NCBI RefSeq assembly: GCF_020184175.1
Contig: NC_065532.1
Coordinates: forward strand, 1,550,001-1,614,000
Direction: 5' to 3'
DNA: 64,000 nucleotides
Source of the DNA: Aphis gossypii
Lineage: Eukaryota; Arthropoda; Insecta; Hemiptera; Aphididae
Made by a program: the position numbers and the translations under genes. The notes beneath the pieces were generated by a model that had not been told where the DNA came from, did not search any database, and worked only from the letters and a program-made list of their open reading frames with translations. Shown piece after piece: positions 14,500 through 26,814 of this stretch (positions within the stretch are counted from its first letter, which is position 1; the number at the start of each line of letters is the position of its first letter).

Positions 14500-16337
14500 T
14501 TAACTTTCTGCATTCACCTTACTTAAATTGTTTTTAGATACATGTACATTTGATAAAACTTCACTAATAATACCAGTAGCAACTGTTCTTCCATTTTCTC
14601 GTATAGTAAATGGTTGTCCAATATCCATAATCATTTTATTTAATAATGTTATTATAACTTCAGCATGTTCTCCGGGCATTACCATAGATACTGATGAATT
14701 CAGATCAATTCTATGAAAAAATATAAATAAATACATATATACAAGTATATAAACAAGTTAAGTACCTGCAAAAAATGTTCCACGTATGACTGAATAATTG
14801 CTGTTGATAATTGGACGTGATTGGTTTAGACCGTCCGCCCTCTGAGCGTAGAAGAAAATAAATTGTAGCTTTAAAACGATTTTTCAGAGTCAAAGTATTA
14901 ATAGGGCACAATATCATACCCTTACGTATAAATTTTGGCTTAAGGCCTCTTAACAATAAACCAACATTTTCTCCTGCTTTGGCACTTGCTACCGAATTCT
15001 TAAACACATGGATATCACTAACACTCGTTATTTTTTTTTCATCAAATCCTAATAACTCGACCTTATCATTTTTGCAAACAGTTCCTCTCTTTAATGTACC
15101 TATAACAACAGCCCCTCGGCCAGGTACTAGTAAACAATTGTCTATAGGCAATAGAAATGGAGAAGTAAAGTCACGTTTAGGAGTTGGTATGTTATTGTCA
15201 ATTACATCCATTAACTTTCGTATAGACTGTTCTCCTAGTTCGGATGTGTCACCTTTTAATGCAAGAAGTGCTGAGCCAAAAATACATGGAATCTCATGTC
15301 CATTAAAACCAAAATCTGTTAATAGTTCTCGTATCTCAAGTTCAACAAGTTCAATAACATCATTTTCTGTTATATCACATTTATTAATGAATACTACCAC
15401 ATGTTGTACTCCAACCTAAAAAAATTCAAATACAACTAAATCAATAAAATGTTTAGTAACCTAAACATTTTTTGAATTTTATAATTTACTTTTTGTTAAT
15501 TGATTAATAGGGCTTTGTCGAAACTCATATAATGGTAACAAAATTACAAGAAATAAAATAAAGAGAATCAATAATTTATTTAAAATACTTAATTATATAA
15601 AGTTATACGAAGACAACAACATCAAAACAATAGGTACAGTGTTAGTGATTTTCAAAATAATCTGGAATGAAAAAGTTGAGTTTTTATTACCATATTATAT
15701 GGACCCAATATAAAAAAGTTTTAAAAACAATTAAAATAACTTTCATTCAATAACTACAAATAATAAGTAATGTAAGTAATGATTAATATCAACAATGAAA
15801 AAATAAGATAAGTATTTACTTGTTTAATCAATAGCAAATGTTCTCGAGTTTGGGGCATTGAACCATCTGTAGCAGCCACTACCAAAATAGCACAGTCTAT
15901 TTGAGATGCTCCAATGATCATGTTTTTGACAAAGTCAGCATGACCAGGACAGTCAACATGGGCATATTTACGCTTTAATGTTTCATAACCAATATGTGCT
16001 ATATTTATAGTTATACCTCTAGCTTTCTCTTCAGGAGCCTTATCGATTTGATCATAATCTACAAATTTTGATAGACCATCTTTTTCAAGCACCTTAGTAA
16101 TGGCTGCTGTCAGTGTAGTTTTTCCATGATCAACGTGTCCAATAGTACCTATTTGTACCGCACTAATTAAGCATAACTATGTTTTAAAATCTTTCTAGAC
16201 TTACCAATGTTGCATGTTGGTTTAGGATTCGTACAGTATAATTTAATCGTTGTTTGGCTGGTCCTATATATTCTATTATAAAAAAATATTTTCCTGCACC
16301 ACGTAGTGTTTAATGAGCAAAGTGATTTTAAGAACAT
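14500..16337 (-). CDS. TUFM: Mitochondrial elongation factor Tu (four exons, complete)
   Basis: The model is complement of 14500-14710, 14766-15415, 15820-16148 and 16205-16337, giving 440 residues. Introns are 55, 404 and 56 bp, all GT/AG and in phase. The ATG at 16337 gives a leader rich in Lys/Arg without acidic residues, as expected for mitochondrial import, reaching NPKPTCNIG just before the GTPase domain. GTPase motifs: G1 GHVDHGKT (48-55), G2 ARGITI (87-92), G3 DCPGHAD (110-116), G4 NKCD (165-168), G5 GSAL (201-204). Domain 2 has VPGRGAVVIGTLKRG, and domain 3 has EGGRSKP and MPGEHAEV. It delivers aminoacyl-tRNA to the mitoribosome. Oddities: G4 is NKCD rather than the usual NKVD, and domain 3 reads FSHTWNIFC where EF-Tu proteins normally have an R-T-A-D-V-T-type strand. 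It may therefore be a divergent paralogue rather than the only mitochondrial EF-Tu. Confidence 0.93.
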
Positions 16338-17010
16338 TTCGTTCTCAAAACTAATTTAATATTCTCAAAGTACAACACAGACTAAGATATTTTGGTACGC
16401 GGTGTACGATATGTTGTACACTATTATAATAATTATAAGAAAAAGTTAGTGGTTATTAATAAAACTAATATAATACTAGCTACTTTATACCTACTACCTA
16501 ATAATTATTTCATATTATTATAATTTTTATCATTAACTGATGAAAAAATATTAAATAATAATATTATGATCCCCATTCCCCGGTCACGGTTATTATCTAC
16601 AGCCGTGATTACAGTTGAGATATTGATACTGTTATCTAAAAACCTTTGGTACCACGTGACGACGGTAAATCGTTACGGGACCAAAATGTTCGGGTAGTTG
16701 CAATAAAAAAAAGAATGCAATTATGTGTGCCCGAAAAGGCGTAGTTATTTATTTGAATTAAAATAACAAGAATAAATATTCATTCAGAAAATAAAAATAT
16801 TTTACAAAAATACGTACGTCGACATCGGGAAGAATAACTCGAGACGGGGGAACAAAACGCGTGACGACGGTCGTAAGAAAAGTGGTGATAATGCGTGAAC
16901 ACTGCGTACATCACAGATATAGATAATAAACTAGATTGCTAACAGTATAAATCGACAAGCTAGCCGACGGACGCCGATTTTCCGCCATGTTGGTTATGGG
17001 CTCTGGTATT
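16338..17010 (-). promoter_or_regulatory. TUFM upstream region with CpG-rich patch and YY1-like site
   Basis: CpG-richer DNA extends from about 16570 to 17005 upstream of the EF-Tu ATG. It includes an E-box-like cacgtg (near 16654) and, on the minus strand near 16990, aacatggcgg, which resembles the YY1 site seen in sense orientation near the start of many housekeeping genes. This suggests transcription of TUFM begins near 17000 with a long leader. It could instead be an independent promoter firing rightwards. No transcription start can be proven from sequence alone. Confidence 0.3.
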
Positions 17011-17280
17011 TTATCAATTTTTATTATTGAAGTGATAATATAATACACATAATTATTATTATTTATTATGATTCTTGAATTCGTAAATATTTCCTTAGAA
17101 TTTAAAATAATAATAGTATCTTTTATAAGTCATCAAGAGAACTTTCAACTTATTACCTAAGTATCTCAAAAAGTCAAAAATATTTAAAGAACTAATCTTA
17201 CTGCTACAAACAATGAAACAACATAAAACATAAGTAATATTAACCTAATAATATATTTTAGGTGTAAAAAAAATATATGA

Positions 17281-17664
17281 TTATAAGTTATTAAACAAAA
17301 TTGTCTTATGCAACTTTTGTCTTTTGTTGACAGAAGATTTCATAATTGAAAAACTTAAAATTTTGCTGTAAGAATGTATACGAATATTTAAATAAATACG
17401 GCTTACTACGTTAATAATATTTATCTTGTGAGGACGTGAATGCATTTCAGTGTCTTCAAAACATTTATTTGTTTCTGGAAGTAAATTTGAACATAATGCA
17501 AAAGAATTTTGAACCATTATCATAATTTTTTGATCCATATTTTGTATAAATAATTTATTTTTGTTAATAATTATACACTTCAAGTATTGTTCCGTTAATT
17601 TGACAATTTTGAAAACACTTTCAGATGCTAATTGAAGACCTCCTCGGTTTTTTATATTTGTCAA
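17281..17664 (-). pseudogene. P-element/THAP9-type transposase C-terminal remnant
   Basis: A 127-residue minus-strand frame contains NRGGLQLASESVFKIVKLTE and, near its end, NKRQKLHKTILFNN. A Gly-Gly-Leu segment followed by an amphipathic helix, and a basic K-L-x-K-x-I-L-F tail, are typical of the C-terminus of P-element/THAP9-like transposases. No THAP zinc finger or upstream catalytic part is visible, and I found no paired terminal repeats, so this is a broken copy. The assignment rests on pattern recognition of the tail only. Confidence 0.5.
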
Positions 17665-18084
17665 GTTATTAAATGATTTTTATTTTTTTGACAATAAGCA
17701 TGGTCATTTACCTATGTTATTTGATTTATTGATTAATGCCTTAATGTCATTTGGACACTGCAAAACTGGAATAAGTTTTTTTACTATATAACCAGAAATA
17801 TAGTATAATACATTATATTTATTTTATTATTTGCATTTACTGAAATTAATTACTAATTACTACCTATATATACTTGCCCCCCGGCTCCCCCAACTAATAT
17901 TCCTAACTACGCCCATGACAAAATATATATATTTTATCATGGCTACGCCACTGCTATCTAATATTGCTTATTATTATAATAATTATATCTTATTATTTTA
18001 TACAAGCATATTTTTACTAAATTTTAATTAATTTTATTTGTGTATAACTTATTTTGCATTATTATCTATATCTGTGGGAATGGC

Positions 18085-18345
18085 CTATCCATTCTTTATT
18101 ATCTATGACTGCGTATGCCGCCGGTTATAGGGAAAATGTCGGTAGGTGGCGTTGCGACGATTCGGTGGCGCTGTGGTAGCCACAAACCAAGATCTGTTCG
18201 CTATAATTAATAAACATAGATAATATATACCTACATATAATATATATTATCTATGGCTATAAACCATGGTTGTAAAGAAAACCATAGATAATAAAGAAAT
18301 AAAAAAAATAAAAAATAATAAATATTCTTTATTATCTATGAAGAA
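18085..18345. repeat. Foldback repeat built on 'ttctttattatctatg'
   Basis: The string ttctttattatctatg occurs near 18092 and 18326 on the plus strand and inverted (catagataataaagaa) near 18283. A further palindrome (acatagataatata ... tatattatctatgg) lies at 18213-18255. Between them is a CG-richer piece (gccgccggttatagggaaaatgtcggtaggtggcg, about 18116-18160). It is probably a small foldback or MITE-like insertion, but its ends are not delimited. Confidence 0.4.
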
Positions 18346-18735
18346 AACTGTGCTATAAATTAAAAAAAATATTATCATTCATCAATCACAATGTTAATGA
18401 AAAAAAGAGTTGAAAAGTCAAAATTTTCAGAAAAATAAACTCTAAGAAATGGCAATCTTTGATTTTTTTGAAAATAATTAAATAAAAATTGTAACGTTTT
18501 TACCAAAATATTAAACTTATTTAAAATATGAAATACTTGTGGCCCTTATCTCTGTGAGTCTTGTGAAAAAAAAACAGAATTATTATCATTTCATTATATT
18601 AAGAGATATCGTAACGGGTAAATTCTTACGGTACACCCTATCCTAACATGGGTGTGCAAGCTTGGCTGCGTTTGGAACATAGCAAACATAACAAAATGTT
18701 ATGATTTTTATAGCGGAAATTCAGTACCAATTATA

Positions 18736-19898
18736 GTGGGAGGCAGAAAAAATGGCCACGGAAAAAAAACTCAAAAATAAAACCTACGGAAAAAAAAATC
18801 CTAACTATAAAACACACGCCGGAAAAAAAGCCTAAAAAAATATATTGTACATAATACATTTACATTTATTTATAGATACATATTTTAAATAATATACACA
18901 GTAGTAAAATATAATACTTTATTAAATTATACATACATGATACATACATACATACTTTTTAGCAGTGGTAGGCATTAACTTATTAAAAAATTAATTTTTT
19001 TTAACTTTTTAACTTAACTAGTTAGTTACGTATTTTTGTTTAATCAAACTTATTAATATAATATAACTTATTCAGTTAAATTTTGTATTGTTTTAACTTA
19101 GCTTTTTATAGCTAATTATCATTATTGTACAGTTAAGTTAATTTTAATTTTTTTATGTAGGTATAGATATAGCCTACAAGTTATTATTATTACAAGTAAG
19201 TTATATGATTTGTGTTGTTAAGGTAACACCAGTGTGTAGCTGAATTAACCTTATAATTCAACAATAAGTTATGTATTAAGATCATGTTGTATTAACTATT
19301 GATTGTTATCGTTTTGACACCATTTTATTATTGTCTCAAATGAGACAAATGTAATCAATGATTATTAATTAACCCTTAATAAATGTTGATTTTGCTTAAA
19401 TAAGTTTAACTTTTTTATACCTAATAGTTTTTCAACACCAAGCTTACTTCAGCTAGATTTCTACACTCAAATGTGTTTAATATTGACACGTTTTGTTGTT
19501 AATTCAATACAAGATTTCTATGTGTGATAATTAACCATACAATCTATATTTTACACAATAATATTATACCCTGTCAATAAATTTCATTTTTATTGCCCAA
19601 CCTTTGATAAGCATTTTGACATTTAATTTAATTTATATTGCTGATATATTTGATATGATAAAATTATTTAAAAAATATTATTATTTATTATTAAAAATAT
19701 ATTATATGATTGTAAATCCATTGTATAATCAACAATCAACAACAGTTTATAAAATATTTCATAATATTAGATTAGGTACAATGATTGCACTTTTATTTTC
19801 TTGGACTTTTTTTCCGGGGTGTGTTTTTTAGTTTGGGTTTTTTTTCCGTGGGTATTTTTTGGGGATTTTTATCCGTGGCCATTTTTTCCGCGATTCAC
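18736..19898. mobile_element. Non-autonomous DNA transposon with ~95-bp imperfect terminal inverted repeats
   Basis: The left arm (18736-18835) and the inverted right arm (19797-19898) share gaaaaaatggccacgga, then successive A-rich blocks separated by ccacgg/cctacgg and cacgccgg/caccccgg, ending aaaaaaag. The 0.95-kb interior has no coding frame. Flanks caattata (18728-18735) and caatagta (19899-19906) match at 6 of 8 positions, a weak candidate 8-bp target duplication. The superfamily is not identifiable. The frames over the right arm, rich in Phe and Trp, are artefacts of the repeat. Confidence 0.6.
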
Positions 19899-20457
19899 CA
19901 ATAGTACCCTCCATTTACATAAAAATTGCAATTCAGCATTTCCGGTCTTATCTCATTTTATCATATACGGTATTCCTATTTCTTATTACATTATAATACA
20001 GTAATCATCATTGATTAATAATAGTAGTTTTGTTTTATTATTGAATATTATTACTCTATGCCCTATGGTAAGCATTATCTAAGCATCATGATCAGCGACC
20101 ATCCACCTCCTGTGTTAATAGTCTTATGATCAAATGTTTCCAAAAAGAGTTTTTTCGGTATGCTTTTTAACATAAAATATCTTCTGTCCTCCTCACGAGT
20201 ATGCGCCAATTTTTTACATGTACACTTGTTCTTAAATTTACCTCAGGTTTTGGTTAGATTCTCCATACGGAGGGCCGTATTTACGCCTAGGCCAGCAAAT
20301 TTTGTAAGAAATGGAAAAAAATTCATATATAAATATTTACTACATTTTTTTTTTTTTTTGAAGTAAGGGTGGCATATTTAAAAGGGCCTAGGGTAGCACT
20401 AATTTAGGTTCTAAATCCTGCACTTTCCACACATTTGGCCTAATGTATCATACAGCT

Positions 20458-20756
20458 CAACGTTTCTCAAAGTGTGGGTCGCGACCCACTGGTGGATCGT
20501 CAGTCAATTTTTGGTGGGTCGCGAAAAATTTTTTGAATAATATAATATGTAGATTCAAAGAAATTTATGTTAAATTAATATTAAATATATTATTATAATA
20601 ATATAATACCAAAAATTACGTAGTTATTAAATAATAATTCATACTAAATACCTAATAAAAATGTACACATATTTATATAATATAAATTTTTTTTTTACTA
20701 TTTTTTGAAAAGTAAAACAATGTGGGTCGCGGTATTAAAAAGATTGAGAACCACTG
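20458..20756. mobile_element. hAT-type MITE (299 bp)
   Basis: The left end reads caacgtttctcaaagtgtgg followed by gtcgcgaccca. The right end reads tgtgggtcgcggtattaaaa followed by agattgagaaccactg, so the ends are imperfect inverted repeats with gtgggtcgcg and the common hAT consensus (CAGTGGTTCTCAAA-like). The flanks atacagct (20450-20457) and atatagct (20757-20764) form an 8-bp target duplication with one mismatch, as expected for hAT. No coding capacity. Confidence 0.75.
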
Positions 20757-20764
20757 ATATAGCT

Positions 20765-22136
20765 CCGTTTCATGTTTACCTATTCTTCAGAAAATTATAT
20801 CAATTAAATTCTCCATTCAACCGCATGACAAGGAACAACATTGAGGACTTAATTTTTTTTCTCTTAATAAATTCTTTACCTATTAATTTCTTAAGTGCGC
20901 TTCACTTTTTGTTTTGTTTTTTCTCTACTTCACCTTAGTGCCATGTATATAATATATTTAATATTGTATTATTTTTTTCCTTTATTTATTGTACCTATTT
21001 CTCAATTCTTCAACTATAGTAGATATATAACTTTGAAAATATCTTTTGTCGAATATGCTATAAAGTAAATAATAAATAAAATAAATACATAATTCATTAT
21101 ATTTTTTTTTTTATATATAATTTTATTAGAGAGTATACAATCTATACTTGAAGGCATAATAAGAATTTATGCTACATTATATTAAAAAACATGAATAGGG
21201 TGAGGAAAGAAACCGTCCAGTGATCGCACTTCCTTTTGATTAAATATAATATGTGTAACTATATATTTTTTAAAATTCATTATATAAATAATTATAACTT
21301 AATTATAGTATTAATTTAATCCGCGTGTGTTTTTACGTGTTATACAAATGTACAACAAGTAAATTTTCGTTCAGTAGAATACATTTTGTATTGTTAGCTT
21401 TAATATGCAAATTTACTTGTAAGTGAACTAAAAGTAAAACTGTAAAAGTATACATTATCTGATCTCTCATAGGTTTGTTTTTTTGATATCTTCTTTAATT
21501 TTAGTGAGTTTTGTACTTTTTTCAGTTATGAGTAGGTATGTAAAAATGTAAAATATTAAAATATTAATATGTTCATAACGTGATTAATAATTAAAATACC
21601 ATATAGAAAACGAAAGATAGATTATAGATAGTATTGTAATACTTCAATTTTATAATAGGTAAGTGATTCATAAATATATAGGTAATAATATAATGTAAAT
21701 ACAACGTCCTCTTAATATTAGTTTTTTCTTTCTTTTACCAATTTATTGTATCAAATAATAATTAGATACCTGCAAGTATCTATACATATTATTAATATAT
21801 TATTATCCATTAACCTACTTTTAAGTTCATACCAAAGCAAATAATAATAGATTAATTAACATTTAACTCAACAATTGTTGAGTACACATATATAATATAG
21901 TGTTCTACAAAAGTTATCTAATTTAAAACAGTGGGGGTAGTAGAGTTTGGGTTATTTTACCACTCTAAAATTATTAATCTTTAATTGAAAACTGTAATAG
22001 AATGAGATTTTAAACACATTGAAATAAAAGTTTTTACTGTTATACCTATAGTTAGGTTATAAAATAACATTGTACATTGTAAAAAATATCTTATAATTTT
22101 TTTTTACTCTAAGTAATACACAGAATTTATTTTAAA
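20765..22136. other. Intergenic AT-rich stretch upstream of MINPP gene 1
   Basis: No coding frame, RNA gene or delimited repeat is evident. The last 150 bases before the ATG at 22137 are the presumed promoter and leader of MINPP gene 1, but no TATA box or initiator stands out against the A/T background. Confidence 0.4.
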
Positions 22137-25100
22137 ATGAAATTTTCCGTGATTATACTGCTACTGTTAATATTTAATTACGCTAAATGTGAATCAGATA
22201 AATGCTTTTACTATGATGATCACCCTTTTCCATTCTTTGCTTCAAAAACTGCATATAATTATGTGTCAGCCAAACAAAACTACACTCAACCAAGTAAGTT
22301 GCACTTAATACTTATTTACATATTAAGTGCAATTTTATATTGTATGAATTTATAAGAAACATTCTATCAAAATACCTATAAAATTATCGTGGATAGTGAT
22401 TTTTTAAACAAATTTTTAATTTATGTAATTCCACAATCCACAGAAATGAATTCTGAAATGCTTCAATAATTTCAAACTGTTCAACTTAAAATCCTTCAAC
22501 ACATATAGTTAACGCTCCTACTTAACTTATCTAATGGAATTATCCTTTATAAAAAAAAATCCAGCCTTATAATACAATAATACATTAAAATATTATTTAC
22601 TCATAAAATATCGCAAAGTTAGGTTGTACCTACTAATTATATCATAAATTAATTATGAATCGTATATAATATATAGTTTAAAATTAAATAAAATGTATAT
22701 ATAATAGAAAAATAGAAATAAAAATCCCTACTTATTATATACCTACCCTATGGTCTATTGTATTAATTTATAGTGGGGAGAAATGTATATAACTAAATCT
22801 CTAAATATATTTTATAATATTATGTTTTATGATATTGCTATAAATGCTATTATAAAGTAGTTTATTTCATTGTTATAAAGTAGGTTGATGTAATTTTTAC
22901 AAAAAATATCGCACTCATAAGTATTATTAATATAATACATAGTTAATAATACCTATGCAGGGGCGTGCTCAGCTTTTTTCAATAGGGGGTGGGTGAGGGG
23001 ATGAACTGTATTTTATTTTGTTGATTGTTTCGTATACTACGATTACTCGGACGTATACCAAAATAAATTAAAACCAAAAATGATGTGAAATACTTTATTT
23101 GAACGCGACGTCCAGTGCGGTGATCGAGTCATACGATCACCACCACTGACCCTTTTGCTGCCTTAACCATATCTCTTATATACTAATTGTTACATCTTTC
23201 TCTTATTATACTAATTTACATTTCATACACCTTAACTTACGTAATTATTATTTTAATCAGATTAATAACAAATTGTATTTACATTTCTTACTACTATGTT
23301 TTGATTACTATGCTAGCTAAAATATAAAAGTTTATTAACACTATATTTCACAATAATTGTTATCTTAACTTATTTAAATGCTTTTTTTTATTATTGCTTA
23401 ATAATTATGGAAATTCATTAAATCCTAATATAACAATTATCATAGACACAAAATGTATAAATGCATAAGAAAAAAGTTCATGGGGAGATATGATACCCCC
23501 CCTCCCCCCATAAGCACGTCCCTGTACTTATGAACAGGTTTATAGTAAAACAGATATTATCTATAAATGAAACTGCATATTTTAAAAAATTCATGGCGCA
23601 TAGAATATTCATAGTATAAGTAGGTACGTAAATATTTTAAATGAATAATGTTTTTGAATTATAACAAAATAATCAACTAAGTTATTTATTGTTTAAAGTT
23701 ATTATTTCGTTTAAATTTTAACTTCAAATGTCTTTTAAAAAATTGAGCTTATATTCGTATAGACTATAGGTAGGTACCTATATGTTTTACCTTTTTTGAA
23801 TTCAACATGAACTACTTATGCGGAATTTTGTAATCAAATGTCAAGCCTTAACTACAAAAATTAAAAATGTTATATGTTTTAAAATGTCAGTTAAAAAAAT
23901 TAAAGCGTAGTTTGTTATTTTACTTTTATAGATAGTAATATGAAAGCCTAAGTGTTGTCTAGTTGGTTATACATTTTAATAAAACCTAATCCCGGTAAAA
24001 AATTGAAAAATTATCTAATGTAGGTACATACAATATTTTTCTAATGTAAAATAATAATGGCAAAATATCCTCTTAAAAATAATTTCTACAATATGTAAAA
24101 TATAACAAACAATACATTTAAACATTATATTCTTATACCATAAAGTATTAATTGCAATTTGCAATTTATAATACAGTTTTATAAAAATATTACTATATTT
24201 TTAAAGTAATATGCGTCTCTCTGTACCGTCTGTGAATATAAATAATAACGACCATTACTTATATATACATATATTAACATTCAATAGTGTTCTTTCTTAT
24301 ATTTTATACAGTCTATGTAATTATCAATTAATTGGATTGATAATAACTAGTGAGTTCATAAATAAATTATAATTATAATTTTTAATAGATTGTAAGACAT
24401 TGCAATTGTGGATGTTGTCAAGACACGGAACGCGACATCCCGGAAGAGATACTATTCATAAAATATCAAATTTAAACGAGTACAAAAATAACTTAACCAA
24501 TAATTCTAGTTTATGCAAAGAAGACTTCGAGGCGATTAAAACATGGGTTTTTAATTTGACAGAAAAAGACGAATACAAACTCAATAGTCAAGGTATAAAC
24601 GATTTGTCATCTCTGGGATTAAGACTTCAAAGTTTATACGAAGATATATTCAACCAACCTTATAATCCCATGACATATAGTGTAATTTTATTATTTAACA
24701 TTTAATATCATGAATATATAAAGTATAAATTTAAAACGTTATGTATTTTCAGGTGTTATCATCGAATAAAGAAAGATCAAGGGATAGTGCATTTTATTTT
24801 TTAAAATCTGCTTTTAATGTGAATGTTACTGATATACCATTAATAAATAGTGATGATAAAAAATTAAACGTAACTTTTATTTATAATAAAAAATAAATAA
24901 ATATTTCTGTATTCTTTTTAAATATAAATAAGTAAATAAGTGATACATCATACTTCATTTCTAGATATCCAAATTTGAAAATAAACACGATAATGAAGAA
25001 TTAAAGAAATTTCGTTGTAGTATTCACGTGCAAGAGGTAGTTGTCAGCGTATCGAAGATTTTGGGACTGGATCGTAATCTAACATTTAGTAAATCTTAAA

Positions 25101-25961
25101 AAATACATTTCGTTTGTTTTTAAAAATTAAATTTGTATTATGTATAGATACGATTTTATAGATATTATAAAAGCTATGTATGACTCATGTCGATTCGAAA
25201 GATCAATCAACTTAAATTCTCATCCAGCTTGGTGTGCTGTATTTTCTCAAAAAGATTTAGAAGTAAATTTATTAATGATATTTGAAATCAATCAATATTT
25301 ATTGTTTAATCATTAATTATTGTATACTTTTATAGGTTCTTGAGTACGATGAAGATTTAAAGTATTACTACTTAAACGGATATGGTAACTCTTACAACGA
25401 AAGACTTGGCTGTCCGATTGTGAAAGATCTCATGAATAACTTCAAGTGAGTACAATACTAAAATTGCAACTATACAATCCTTATTTATTTATCGGTTACT
25501 AGTGATTTTTTTATTTTAATAGAAATAAATCTCAAACACAACTCGGGCCAAAAGGAGTATTTTATTTTGGTCATTCGTCAAACGTGTTTAGTGCAATTGT
25601 TAGATTAGGATTTGCTAGAGACACTATACCTCTACTAAGCTCAAACTTCAATAATATGCGCGATAGAAAATGGAAATCGTCGTATTTGAGTCCTTTTGCA
25701 TCAAATTTAATGGCCGTACTTTACGAATGCCATGGTGTGAAAAAAGTAACTTTTTTTGTTAACGAAGTCCCAATGACCGTGGAGAAGTATGGATGTACAT
25801 TATGTCCATGGGAGTTGATCGAAAATATGTTTGACCCCATTATTTCTAATCCATCCTGTACATTTGATGAAAATTCGTCTGCTTTCAAAATATCTAGAAC
25901 AATGAATTTACTTTTTCTCACTTATATATTAAACATTTTTTATTATTTTTATTATTCCTAG
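22137..25961 (+). CDS. MINPP1-like secreted histidine phosphatase, gene 1 (seven exons)
   Basis: Exons are 22137-22293, 24389-24681, 24753-24869, 24965-25088, 25162-25262, 25336-25445 and 25523-25961, giving 446 residues; all introns are GT/AG with matching phases. Residues 1-18 form a signal peptide ending AKC. Exon 2 carries LSRHGTRHPG (RHGTRHP at 64-70), the phosphate-binding loop and nucleophilic His of histidine phosphatase clade 2. The Cys just before it, MYDSCRFE, AWCAVF, LEYDEDLKYYYLNGYG and GCP place it in the multiple inositol polyphosphate phosphatase (phytase-like) family, whose members remove phosphates from InsP5/InsP6 in the secretory pathway or outside the cell. Where the family has the proton-donor motif HAE, this protein reads GHSSN (318-321), without the acidic residue, so activity is doubtful. 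The C-terminus is strongly hydrophobic (LLFLTYILNIFYYFYYS), suggesting a GPI signal or membrane tail. Intron 1 (2.1 kb) contains a hAT MITE. Confidence 0.88.
22958..23524. mobile_element. hAT-type MITE in intron 1 of MINPP gene 1 (567 bp)
   Basis: The ends caggggcgtgctcag and taagcacgtccctg are inverted (cagggRcgtgct). They are followed inside by G-rich (gggggtgggtgagggg) and C-rich (taccccccctcccccc) subterminal blocks. Flanking tacctatg (22950-22957) and tacttatg (23525-23532) make an 8-bp target duplication with one mismatch. The interior includes a CG-rich palindromic bit (cgtatgactcgatcaccgcac complement, about 23104-23150) and no reading frame. It lies wholly within the intron. Confidence 0.75.
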
Positions 25962-26814
25962 AGTTTTTACATAAAAATAATTACAGCTCAAATATTTACA
26001 TAAGACATCTTATAAAATTATTTATTTACACTTTATTGAAGTAAATCAATTTGTCACATACGAATTAATTTTTTTATACAATTAGGAAATTATATTTTTG
26101 AACGTTTTTGCGAATGTTCTAAAATGACTAAAATATACCATTAATTAAAATAATATGGAAACTTCATAAAATAATTGATTACAATTTAATACTTTATAAT
26201 AACTATATAAAAATATTTTACCCACATGCATTAATGCTTCGCCAATAACGTTAAAATTGTTGTATTAATAGTTGTATTAGTAATAATAATGACAATAATG
26301 TATAAGTCTTTTACCTCTACTAAGTACTACATAATAGTTCTTTATTTTACATTTATAGTTATACACCGAAATACTTAGGTTGATAATGATTAATTTTTAT
26401 TATTTATTTGTATTAAGTATTTATTACGTTTTAATGGTATTAGTGTATCATCACTATAATATTGGCTTTTATTTATTGAAATTCTACTTCAACTTATCAA
26501 TACTTTGAGTAAGTACTTGAGGTTGAGGATTGTTCATATGATATTTTTATCATATTTCTTCACCTATTCAAAATATGCGACAAGTAAAAGCTGTATTCAT
26601 CTAAATTAATAAAGTAACCTGTAGATTAAAGTATTAAACTATATGAATGTTTTATATTAGTTGTCAAGTATTATTAATATGAATAATAACATAAACGTGT
26701 GTTTTGTATACTTTTATTGTCGACAATATAGATCGTAATGAAGTACATTATATTTCTACTCTAATGATCGATGGACAGTCCCCACCGATCGTAATATGAT
26801 ATTTATGCTTACAA
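25962..26814. other. Intergenic AT-rich stretch after MINPP gene 1
   Basis: Presumed 3' UTR of MINPP gene 1 followed by non-coding AT-rich DNA up to the MULE target duplication. No clear poly(A) signal dominates and no gene is seen. Confidence 0.4.

Noticed and set aside
14979..15419. 146-codon plus-strand frame
   Set aside because: Antisense shadow of EF-Tu exon 3, which has clear GTPase and domain-2 motifs on the minus strand.
16163..16204. A 42-bp intron in EF-Tu using the acceptor ttaattag
   Set aside because: Too short, and it gives CAVQIG before the G1 motif. Using acaaatag (16149-16150) gives a 56-bp intron and the family-typical KPTCNIGTIGHVDHGKT.
25081..25161. Alternative junction in MINPP gene 1 giving LGLD-RYDFIDIIK
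   Set aside because: No GT donor puts that acceptor in frame. The donor after TTT A (25088) and acceptor at 25161 give LTFNIIKAMYDSC in frame.
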